From Georgenia sp. SYP-B2076 (GTDB taxonomy: Bacteria; Actinomycetota; Actinomycetes; Actinomycetales; Actinomycetaceae), in contig NZ_RXOZ01000036.1 of assembly GCF_003991205.1 (NCBI RefSeq), positions 62,001 through 126,000 of the forward strand: a DNA stretch of 64,000 nt, given 5' to 3'. Below the pieces are notes generated by a model. That model saw only the letters and a list, made by a program, of their open reading frames with translations. It was not told where the DNA came from and made no database searches. The position numbers and the translations under genes are program-made. This document shows positions 53,128-60,324 of the stretch, piece after piece (position 1 is the first letter of the stretch; every line of letters starts with the position of its first letter).

Positions 53128-53996
53128 TGCGCACCACCATCGCCCCGCGCACCTCCGACGTGTCGGGCCGGCGCCGCAGCCCACGCCGCGGCCTGCTCTA
53201 CGCGCTTCTGGCGATCCTCACGCTGATCTTCATCTCGCCCCTGCTGTACATGCTCTCCACGTCGTTCAAGACGACGGCCGGGGCGGCGGCGCCGAGCCCA
53301 CAGTGGATCCCGATCGAGCCCACCCTGCACGCCTACGAGTCCATCTTCACCACGAGCGGCACGCCCGTGGTGCGCTGGCTCGTCAACAGCATCCTGGCGG
53401 CGACGCTCCAGACGGTACTCATCCTCGTGACCGCCTCGATGGCGGGCTACGCGCTGGCGCGCATCGACTTCCGCGGCAAGCGGATCGTCTTCGGCATCAT
53501 CATCGCGACGCTGTTCGTCCCGCCGGTCATCCTGCTGATCCCCAACTACCTCGTGGTGGGCCGGCTCGGCTGGCTGGACACGCTGCTCGCCGTCATCCTC
53601 CCCGGCGCCGCCGGGGCCTTCGGCGTGTTCTTCCTGCGCCAGTTCTTCCTCGGCCTGCCGCTGGAGCTTGAGGAGGCCGCCCGCATCGACGGCGCCACCC
53701 GCTGGCGGACGTTCCGGCAGATCATCCTGCCGCTGTCGCGTCCCGCGCTGGTCACCCTCGCCCTGCTCTCGTTCCTGACGAACTGGAACGACTTCCTCTG
53801 GCCCGTGTACGTGCTCTTCTCGCCCGAGAACCAGACGCTGCCCGCGGGGCTGTCCACGCTGCAGAACGCCAACGCGGTGCGCTACGACCTGCTCATGGCC
53901 GGGGCCGTCATCGCCAGCGTGCCCGTGCTGCTCATGTACTTCGCGGCGCAGCGCTACATCGTCGAGGGCGTGGGCCGGGCCGGGCTCAAGGGATGA
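53127..53996 (+). CDS. Sugar ABC transporter permease (MalG-like)
   Basis: 289 residues, starting on the last base of the previous stop (TGATG). Six membrane segments from LLYALLAILTLIFISPLLYML; the EAA loop reads EEAARIDGATRWRTFRQIILPLSRP (~residues 186-210), and the C-terminal half is LVTLALLSFLTNWNDFLWP. It forms the channel with the previous permease. The GH43 gene overlaps its end by ATGA. Confidence 0.93.
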   Translation: MRTTIAPRTSDVSGRRRSPRRGLLYALLAILTLIFISPLLYMLSTSFKTTAGAAAPSPQWIPIEPTLHAYESIFTTSGTPVVRWLVNSILAATLQTVLILVTASMAGYALARIDFRGKRIVFGIIIATLFVPPVILLIPNYLVVGRLGWLDTLLAVILPGAAGAFGVFFLRQFFLGLPLELEEAARIDGATRWRTFRQIILPLSRPALVTLALLSFLTNWNDFLWPVYVLFSPENQTLPAGLSTLQNANAVRYDLLMAGAVIASVPVLLMYFAAQRYIVEGVGRAGLKG

Positions 53997-54949
53997 GCAG
54001 CACCTACACGAACCCCGTCTGGCCGGGCTACTTCGCCGACCCGTTCGTGATGGCGGCGCAGTCCCGCTACTACGCGTTCGGGACGGGGACGGGGACCGCG
54101 TCGCAGTCGCTGGTGGGCCTGGTGTCCGAGGACCTCGTCAGCTGGCGGGACCTCGGGGCGGTCCTCGCCCCGGACGCGGTCACCGGCCCGGCCACGCACC
54201 TGTGGGCGCCCGAGGTGGCCGAGGTGGACGGCGGGTACGTCATGTACTACTCGGCGGGCGTGGAGGACAAGGGCCACCGCCTGCGCGCAGCGTCGAGCCC
54301 GCGCGCCGAGGGGCCCTACCGCGACCTCGGGGCGCAGCTCGCGCCGGGAGAGCCGTTCGCCATCGACCCGCACCCCTTCCGTGACGCCGACGGCACCTGG
54401 TACCTGTTCTACGCCGTCGACCGCCTGGACTCCGACCGGGCGGGCACCGCCATCGTGGTGGACCGGATGGTGGCCCGGGACCGGCTCGCCGGCGACCCCC
54501 GGCCGGTCATCGTGCCGTCGGCGGACTGGCAGCTCTTCCACGCGGGCCGGCCCATGTACGACGCCGTGTACGACTGGCACACCTGCGAGGGCCCGTTCGT
54601 GGTCCGCCGCGGGGGCCGCTACTGGTGCCTGTACTCGGGCGGGAACTGGCAGCAGCCCTCCTACGGAGTCTCCGCCGCGTCCGCGCCGCACCCCCTGGGC
54701 CCGTGGACCGAGGCGCCGGGCGAGGGGCCCGCGGTGATCCGGACCCGGCCGGGCCTGGCGCACGGGCCCGGGCACGCGAGCGTCGTGACCGACGACGCCG
54801 GGGTGGACTGGCTCGTCTACCACGCCTGGGACCCGGACGGCACCGCCCGGCGCATGTGCCTGGACCGGCTGGACTGGACGCCGGACGGCCCGGTCTGCGC
54901 CGGGCCGAGCGTCACGCCGCAGGCCGCGCCGACCGTCCGGGGCGCCTGA
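53993..54949 (+). CDS. Glycoside hydrolase family 43 enzyme
   Basis: 318 residues. TYTNPVWPGYFADPFV at residues 4-19 is the GH43 blade-1 motif with the catalytic-base Asp (FADPF). LWAPEVAEVDGGYVMYYSAG is typical, with DPHPFRDADGTWYLFYAV and the acid-Glu region HTCEGPFVV also visible. Five-bladed beta-propeller enzymes of this family release arabinose or xylose. No signal peptide: it acts on imported sugars inside the cell, consistent with the ABC genes. Last gene of the operon. Confidence 0.9.
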   Translation: MSSTYTNPVWPGYFADPFVMAAQSRYYAFGTGTGTASQSLVGLVSEDLVSWRDLGAVLAPDAVTGPATHLWAPEVAEVDGGYVMYYSAGVEDKGHRLRAASSPRAEGPYRDLGAQLAPGEPFAIDPHPFRDADGTWYLFYAVDRLDSDRAGTAIVVDRMVARDRLAGDPRPVIVPSADWQLFHAGRPMYDAVYDWHTCEGPFVVRRGGRYWCLYSGGNWQQPSYGVSAASAPHPLGPWTEAPGEGPAVIRTRPGLAHGPGHASVVTDDAGVDWLVYHAWDPDGTARRMCLDRLDWTPDGPVCAGPSVTPQAAPTVRGA

Positions 54950-54954
54950 TCGAA

Positions 54955-55046
54955 CGGATCGCGCCACAACCGGCGTAGGAGACCACGAGGGAGGGCCAGC
55001 CGCGGACAACTTCCGTCACTCCAGCACCGCTTTGCGGCGCGATCCG
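54955..55046. repeat. Long-range inverted repeat between GH43 and the udgX remnant
   Basis: CGGATCGCGCC (54955-54965) and its exact complement (55036-55046) flank 70 bases; with one mismatch the match extends to 15. It could be a terminator with an extended loop, a pair of operators or a scar of a small element. Confidence 0.55.
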
Positions 55047-55090
55047 CGCGGCGGGCGGTGGGTCGGGCAGCGGGCGGCGGGCGGCGGGGT

Positions 55091-55424
55091 CACGCCACTG
55101 CGGCGCGCGGGTCGGCGACGAGGCCGTCGAAGGCCTCGTCCCACCCCGGCTTGCCCCGCAGGCGCAGCACCGCCGAGGGGTGGGTCGTGATGAGCACCCG
55201 CATCTCGCCGGCCGGCCCCGGGTGGCTCTGGACCTTCCCGCGCTCGGCGGTGACGCGCACCTCGCGGCCGAGGACCGCGCGCCCGGCCCTCGCGCCCAGG
55301 CAGACCACGACGCCGGGGCGGACGGCGGCGAGCTCGGCCTCGAGCCAGGGCAGGCAGGCGGCGATGTGCGCGGCGCCGGGGCTCTTGTGGATGCGGCGCT
55401 TGCCGCGCGGGGCGAACCTGAAGT
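55091..55424 (-). pseudogene. udgX: Truncated uracil-DNA glycosylase UdgX, C-terminal half only
   Basis: The frame encodes HFRFAPRGKRRIHKS at 55424 downwards, then AHIAACLPWLEAEL, PGVVVCLGARAGRAVLG and ITTHPSAVLRLRGKPG, ending at 55091. This matches the second half of UdgX, including the KRRIH motif that forms the covalent link to DNA, but the N-terminal half (with the iron-sulfur Cys and the GEAPG motif) is missing: the neighbouring DUF72 gene begins at 55496. The 72 bases between look unrelated. About 110 of ~210 residues remain. No start codon with ribosome binding site is visible. Interpreted as a deletion remnant. Confidence 0.75.
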
Positions 55425-55495
55425 GTCGACGTCCCTTCCGGCGGCACCCACCGCTGCGCGCCCGGGCGCCGCGCCTCCTGCCCCGACCTGGCCAC

Positions 55496-56383
55496 CTACT
55501 CCTCCTCCGTGAGCACGGCGCCGGGCGCCCCCGCCCAGGCGGGGCGCGCGCCCGCGGGCCGTGCCGCGATGTCGCCCAGACGCGCGGCCAGCGCCATGGC
55601 GTCGACCGGCGCACGGACCTTGACGTCGTTGTCGAAGTAGACGTACACGTCTCGGCCGTCGGCGTGCCAGCGGCGGATCTTCCCGGCCCAGGCGTCGAGG
55701 GCCTCGTCGCTGTACCCGCTGACGTAGAGCTCCTCGTCCCCGTGCAGCCGCACGTACACGACGTCGGAGGTCACTTCCTCGAGCAGCGGCCACCGGCCCG
55801 CGGTGTCCGCGACGACGCAGGCGACGCCGTGCTCGCGCAGCAGGGCGAGGCAGGTTGGGTCGCGGTAGCTCTCGTGGCGCACCTCCAGGGCGTGGCGCAG
55901 CGGCCGGTCGGCGTCCGTGGTGGTCCACGCCGGGTCCTTCACGCGCTGGTCGTGGCCGGCGGCGATCTCCGCCGCGGCGGCCGTGGTGCGTGGGAGCGAG
56001 GCGAGGAAGGCGTCGAGCCGACCCGCGTCGAACGGCAGCTGCGGCGGCAGCTGCCAGAGCACCGGCCCGAGCTTCTCGCCCAGCGCGAGCACGCCGGAGG
56101 CGAAGAAGTTGGCCAGCGGCACCGCGACGTCGTTGAGCTTCTTCAGGTGCGTGATGAAGCGGCCGCCCTTGACGGCGAAGACGAAACCGGGCGGCGTGTG
56201 CGCGGCCCACGCCTGGTAGCTCGCCGGCGCCTGGAGGGAGTAGAACGACCCGTTGATCTCGACGGTCGCGAGGCGGCCTGCGACGTAGTCCAGCTCGAGG
56301 CGCTGCGGCAGGCCGCGGGGGTAGAAGTTCCCCCGCCAGGGTGCGTACCGCCATCCGGAGATACCGACGTGGACGAGGGCCAT
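55496..56383 (-). CDS. DUF72 family protein
   Basis: 295 residues. The start MALVHVGISGWRYAPWRGNFYP and TVEINGSFYSLQAPASYQAWAAHTPPGF are hallmarks of DUF72, a TIM-barrel family of unknown function. LEVRHESY, VVYVRLHGDEELYVSGYSDEAL and DVYVYFDNDVKVRAPVDA (the DNDV segment) complete the pattern. It lies next to the udgX remnant, a frequent partner in actinobacterial genomes, suggesting a loosely linked DNA-related role. The final 20 residues are low complexity. Confidence 0.9.
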   Translation of the reverse strand: MALVHVGISGWRYAPWRGNFYPRGLPQRLELDYVAGRLATVEINGSFYSLQAPASYQAWAAHTPPGFVFAVKGGRFITHLKKLNDVAVPLANFFASGVLALGEKLGPVLWQLPPQLPFDAGRLDAFLASLPRTTAAAAEIAAGHDQRVKDPAWTTTDADRPLRHALEVRHESYRDPTCLALLREHGVACVVADTAGRWPLLEEVTSDVVYVRLHGDEELYVSGYSDEALDAWAGKIRRWHADGRDVYVYFDNDVKVRAPVDAMALAARLGDIAARPAGARPAWAGAPGAVLTEEE

Positions 56384-56461
56384 GCCTCGTCACTGTAGGC
56401 GGCGGTCGGGACTGCGGCGCGGGCTGGCGCGGGGCGCCGCGGGCCGGCGCGGCAAACGACG

Positions 56462-56490
56462 GGGCCCACCGCCGGTGAGGCGGTGGGCCC
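56462..56490. terminator. 12-bp stem-loop after hpf
   Basis: Arms 56462-56473 and 56479-56490 pair perfectly around GGTGA. It is 22 bases beyond the hpf stop, on the minus strand, followed by a short T-rich stretch (GTCGTTTG). Confidence 0.8.
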
Positions 56491-56511
56491 TGCCGTTCTC
56501 CTGCTCGAAGG

Positions 56512-57198
56512 TCAGACGCGTTCGGCCACGGGCGCGGTCACGTGGTCCAGGGTTCCGTCTGGGGACTCGGTCATGTCGGCGACGACCGTGTTGAGGCGGA
56601 TCACGCCGTACGTCCACCCGTGGCGGTGGTACGCCACGCACGGCTGGCCGGTCTCGTCGTCGATGAAGAGGTAGAACGGGTGCCCGACGAGCTCCATCTC
56701 GTACAGGGCCTGGTCCACGGTCATGGGGGTCGCCTCGTGCAGCTTCTGGCGCACGATGACGGGGGAGTCGCCCAGCTGGGCCTCCACGCTCTGGCCCGGC
56801 TCGGTCGGCGCGACCGGGTGGTCGGGCATGTCGTCGGTCGGCTGCCCCTCGGGCGTGGGCACCAGGGCGTCCGCGGGCGGCGTGGCGTAGCGGTGGTGGT
56901 CCTTGCGGCGATCCCGGGACCTGCGCAGCCGCTCGAGCAGCTTGCCGGCGGCCATGTCGAGTGCGCCGTAGCGGTCGGAGGCCTTCGCCTCGGCCCGGAT
57001 GACTGGGCCCTTGTCACGCACGGTGATCTCGACGCGTTCCGCCTGGTCGCTCTGGCGTGGGTTGCGCTCGTGCGTGAGCTCGACGTCCACCCGCTGCGCG
57101 CGTGGGGCAAGCTGCTCGATCTTGGCGAGCTTGTCCTCCACGTGGGTGCGGAAGCGGTCGGCGATCTCGGTGTTGCGACCCTTGACGACGATCTCCAT
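56512..57198 (-). CDS. hpf: Ribosome hibernation promoting factor, long form (HPF)
   Basis: 228 residues from ATG 57198, chosen because GGAGGT lies five bases upstream; an in-frame ATG at 57210 would sit in the binding site. N-terminal S30AE domain (EIVVKGRNTEIADRFRTHVEDKLAKIEQL, residues 2-110), a hydrophilic linker, and the C-terminal dimerisation domain (VIVRQKLHEATPMTVDQALYEMELVGHPFYLFID, ~155-220). Long HPF dimers join 70S ribosomes into 100S particles in stationary phase. The leader up to the comF end contains two hairpins (57261-57283 and 57290-57302). Confidence 0.95.
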   Translation of the reverse strand: MEIVVKGRNTEIADRFRTHVEDKLAKIEQLAPRAQRVDVELTHERNPRQSDQAERVEITVRDKGPVIRAEAKASDRYGALDMAAGKLLERLRRSRDRRKDHHRYATPPADALVPTPEGQPTDDMPDHPVAPTEPGQSVEAQLGDSPVIVRQKLHEATPMTVDQALYEMELVGHPFYLFIDDETGQPCVAYHRHGWTYGVIRLNTVVADMTESPDGTLDHVTAPVAERV

Positions 57199-57260
57199 GG
57201 TGACCTCCATAGGTCGTTGACGGGGCTCTGGGGCCCCGGACTGGTGCGTGTGTGGTGCGG

Positions 57261-57302
57261 GCTCGCCGGACTCACGGGCGAGCGGTAGGGGTGGTAACCA
57301 CC
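57261..57302 (-). promoter_or_regulatory. Structured hpf leader
   Basis: GCTCGCC (57261-57267) pairs with GGCGAGC (57277-57283). GGTGGT-A-ACCACC (57290-57302) is a perfect 13-bp palindrome. Both lie 60-105 bases upstream of the hpf start and are candidates for growth-phase control. Confidence 0.4.
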
Positions 57303-57391
57303 TCCTCCGGGACCCGGCCGGGCGCGGTTCGCGCTCTCCTGCGCTCCACCAGCTGCCACGGCCTGTGCTCCATGCACTTACGTTAGTCGCA

Positions 57392-58381
57392 TCACACGTG
57401 CCGGTGACCCACCAAGGTCCCACCATCTGGGACGGGCCTCACGGCGGGTGCCGGCGTCGACGCCAGCACGAAGGCTCCGGCCACCCGGTTCCCACGTGCC
57501 TCCAGCGCCGCCCGGCAGGCGGCGAGCGTGGCGCCGGTCGTGACCACGTCGTCCACCAGGACGACGACGGCGCCGGCGGGGAGCCCGGTCAGCACGGCCA
57601 CGCTGCCGCGCCGGTTCGTCGCCCTGCCCCGGGCGCCGAGCCCCGACTGGTGCTCGCCGCCCCGGCGTCGCCGCAGGACATCGACGACCAGGACCCGGGA
57701 GATGCCGGGCTCGGGTGCGGCGCCCGTCCGCGCCGCCTGCAGGCCGGCGGCAATGCCTTGCCCGACGGCGTCGGCGAGCTCGGCCACGACGAGGCGGCGC
57801 TGGAGCCGACGCCGCCACCCCGAAGGTGCCGGCACCACCACGACGTCGCGCCGCGGGGGCACCCCGGGCGCGACGACGTCGCCGGTGACGGCGCCGGCAG
57901 TGGCGGGGGCGGCGGGGGCGGCGGGGGCGGCGGGGGCGGCGGGGGCGGGGGCGGCGGGGGCGGCGGGGGCGGCGGGGGCGGCGGTGCCAGTCTCGTGGGC
58001 GACGTCGGCGCCGGCCTCGTTGTCGGCCTCGGGTCCGCGGAGGTCGAGAGCGAGCGCCCAGCCCTGGGCGGCGGCGGTGGCCGCCGCCAGGATCGCGGGC
58101 GCGATGTCCCGGCGCTGGTGGTTCTTCCAGGCCAGCACGATGGCACGGAGCGCCCCGCGGTACGGCCCGATCGACCAGGTCGGCAGCGGCGCGCCCGACC
58201 ACTCCCCCGCGATCATGGGGGCGTCCGCCTCGCACCGGGTGGGCGCCGCGCCCAAAAGCTCCCGGCACGCGGGGCACAGCGCGACGTCCCAGCGCCCGCA
58301 CCCCGCGCACTCCACCGGCAGCACGAGGGCGGTGGCGTCCGCGAGCGCGCCGGTCAGCCGTCTGAGCCGGTCCGTCACCAC
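57392..58381 (-). CDS. comF: ComF family phosphoribosyltransferase-like protein with an Ala/Pro insertion
   Basis: 329 residues from GTG 58381 (58378 also possible). Zinc finger CAGC...CPAC with Cys25, Cys28, Cys36 and Cys39; then GPYRGALRAIVLAWKN; the PRPP-binding loop VVLVDDVVTTGAT near residues 265-277. Between ~130 and 165 lies APAAPAAPAAPAPAAPAAPA, encoded by a GGCGGGGGC-type minisatellite at 57897-57983, which is not part of ComF proteins. ComF supports DNA uptake or nucleotide salvage in other bacteria; here it stands next to lpqB-mtrBA. The insertion is an expansion between secondary structure elements and may be tolerated. Confidence 0.88.
   Translation of the reverse strand: MVTDRLRRLTGALADATALVLPVECAGCGRWDVALCPACRELLGAAPTRCEADAPMIAGEWSGAPLPTWSIGPYRGALRAIVLAWKNHQRRDIAPAILAAATAAAQGWALALDLRGPEADNEAGADVAHETGTAAPAAPAAPAAPAPAAPAAPAAPAAPATAGAVTGDVVAPGVPPRRDVVVVPAPSGWRRRLQRRLVVAELADAVGQGIAAGLQAARTGAAPEPGISRVLVVDVLRRRRGGEHQSGLGARGRATNRRGSVAVLTGLPAGAVVVLVDDVVTTGATLAACRAALEARGNRVAGAFVLASTPAPAVRPVPDGGTLVGHRHV
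57897..57983. repeat. GC minisatellite inside comF
   Basis: About nine near-identical 9-base units (GGCGGGGGC, with one variant) over 87 bases, in frame, encoding Ala-Pro-Ala repeats. Multiples of three keep the frame. Confidence 0.8.
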
Positions 58382-58470
58382 CTCGTCAGTGTGGCCGGAG
58401 CGCCGCCCGCCGCCGCACGCACGTCGGAGTTCCTGTGGACGGCCGGGGCTGTGGACCGCGGCGACCCCAC

Positions 58471-58560
58471 GGGCAGCCCGAGACCCGCGTCCACCGGGCA
58501 GCCCGAGCCCGGCGTCAGCCGCGCAGCGCGAGACCGGCGTCAGCCGGGCAGCGCGGGGTC
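58471..58560. repeat. 25-bp tandem repeat across the 3' end of lpqB
   Basis: Copies at 58471-58495, 58496-58520 and 58521-58545, plus a partial fourth to 58560, share the frame GGGCAGC-CGAG-CC. The lpqB stop (58540-58542) is inside the third copy. Confidence 0.75.
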
Positions 58561-60324
58561 GTAGACGTTGCCGAGCACAGGCCGCCAGGCGGCACCGTTG
58601 CGTTCGTAGAGCCGCCCGGACTCCGTGCCCAGCACAATCGACCTGTCCCCTCGACCGGCCGTGATCGAGACGGTGCCGTCCACGGCGGGCAGCAGCGAGG
58701 TCGGCCCGCCGAGCGGGATCAGGTGAACCGTGGGCGCCGGGTCGCCGCCGGAGGTGCCCAGCGCCGCCACGGTCTGCTCGTCGACCCACACGGCCTGCGT
58801 GGCGTCGGTGAGCCGGTCCCCGATGCGCGCGGGCTCGCCCAGGCCGCGCGGGGTGCCGTCGAGCCCGCGCACCACGGTGGCGACGTCGACGACAGTGGTG
58901 CCCGCCGACTGCCAGACGATGACGGCGCGAGCGCCCTCCCGGGAGATCCGGATCGAGCGGACGGTGCCGCCGTCCAGCCACGGCGCGCTGACGTCGGCGC
59001 GCGTGCCGTCGGGCCGCACGGCGGTGAGGTGCCCGTTGCTGGCCGCGGGGGTGGTCCAGACCCAGCCCTGCCGGTCGACGGAGGGTGCCACGAGCGAGGT
59101 GCCCTGCGCGAGGAGGAACGGCTGGGCGTCGCCCTCGGGCGCCGTGACCAGGCGGTCCGGGCCGTCGAGGAGCACCGTGGTCGAGGCCGTGCCCTCGTAC
59201 CCGAGGGCGGGGTGACGCGGGTCCATCCCCGCCATCTGCTGTGCCCCCGCGCGGGGTGCGAGGTCGCCCCCGACGACGTCGGCGAGCGCCCCGTCCGAGA
59301 TGACGACGAGGTTGCTCGCGGTGTAGGGGTAGGCGGAGAGGTCCGGGATGTCCCCGGTGATCTCGAAGGGGGCGTTCGCCGCCGTGATCTGGACCTGCTG
59401 CACGCCCCCGACCCCGCGCAGCGTCCGCTCGATCTGGGCGTAGAGCAGGACGCGCTGCTCGGGGTCCGCCGCCAGGGAGTCGGCTGACAGGTCGACCTGT
59501 GCCACCCGCTCGCTGACGGCCACCGACTCGACGGTCATGCGCGTGCCCGCCGGGACCATCGTGGTGACGCCGGGCTCGAGCCACGGCGCCGGGCCGTTCA
59601 GCAGGCCGCGCACCAGCGCCGTCGCGAGGTTGTGGCGCGGGTACCAGCGCACGTCCGGCACGAGGGCCTCGAGGTCGGGGGTGAGGAAGTACAGCGCGCC
59701 CTGGGCGTAGACGGAGCTGAAGTTGGCGGCGAGCAGCAGTACCCCGTCGTCGAGCTCGATGATGCGCCACTCCCCGTCGGCGTTGCGCGCGAGCGTGAAG
59801 TCGGTCTGGATCATGGTCTGCGGGGCGGACTCGGTGTAGAGCCCGTCCGAGTCCACGGAGGCCTGGGCCGGCACGCTCAGGCGCACGCCGCCGTCGGGCG
59901 CGCGGGAGTACGCGGGCGGCTGGCTGTCGGAGTAGATGCGGACCTGCTCCAGCGGCTGCCACGTGGAGACGGCGGTGCCCGCGAGGAACTGGCGGGCGAC
60001 GAGGAACTCGTCGGAGTACCCGGCCGCGGAGGCGGTGAGGAAGCCGTCGACGATGTCCTGCGGGGACGCGTCGGCCTCCGGCCCGCGGGCGAACAGACCG
60101 ATGCCCTGGGAGGCGGGCAGGTCCGGCTCGGAGGCGGTCACGGGCCCGGAGCGGGGCAGGCTCGCGCACCCGGCGAGGACGAGGGCCGCGGCCAGGGCGA
60201 CGACGGCGCGGAGGAGGCGGGTGCGCAGGCGCGTCATGCCGGGCGCGGGCGGCCGGCCGTCCGGCGACGGCGAGTCCGTGCGCGCATGGCGGGTGATGGC
60301 CGGCGCGTTGGGCGGGGTGCTCAT
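58540..60324 (-). CDS. lpqB: Lipoprotein LpqB (MtrAB accessory)
   Basis: 594 residues from ATG 60324, which overlaps the mtrB stop as ATGA; an internal ATG at 60237 gives MTRLRTRLLRAVVALAAALVLAGC, a clean lipoprotein signal, so it could be the true start. The lipobox is LAGC. A GerMN-type domain (~residues 170-300) and a C-terminal beta-propeller-like region (LTAVRPDGTRADVSAPWLDGGTVRSIRISREGARAVIVW) follow. In mycobacteria LpqB binds the outer part of MtrB and modulates signalling. The three genes mtrA-mtrB-lpqB are in the standard order. Confidence 0.93.
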   Translation of the reverse strand: MSTPPNAPAITRHARTDSPSPDGRPPAPGMTRLRTRLLRAVVALAAALVLAGCASLPRSGPVTASEPDLPASQGIGLFARGPEADASPQDIVDGFLTASAAGYSDEFLVARQFLAGTAVSTWQPLEQVRIYSDSQPPAYSRAPDGGVRLSVPAQASVDSDGLYTESAPQTMIQTDFTLARNADGEWRIIELDDGVLLLAANFSSVYAQGALYFLTPDLEALVPDVRWYPRHNLATALVRGLLNGPAPWLEPGVTTMVPAGTRMTVESVAVSERVAQVDLSADSLAADPEQRVLLYAQIERTLRGVGGVQQVQITAANAPFEITGDIPDLSAYPYTASNLVVISDGALADVVGGDLAPRAGAQQMAGMDPRHPALGYEGTASTTVLLDGPDRLVTAPEGDAQPFLLAQGTSLVAPSVDRQGWVWTTPAASNGHLTAVRPDGTRADVSAPWLDGGTVRSIRISREGARAVIVWQSAGTTVVDVATVVRGLDGTPRGLGEPARIGDRLTDATQAVWVDEQTVAALGTSGGDPAPTVHLIPLGGPTSLLPAVDGTVSITAGRGDRSIVLGTESGRLYERNGAAWRPVLGNVYDPALPG

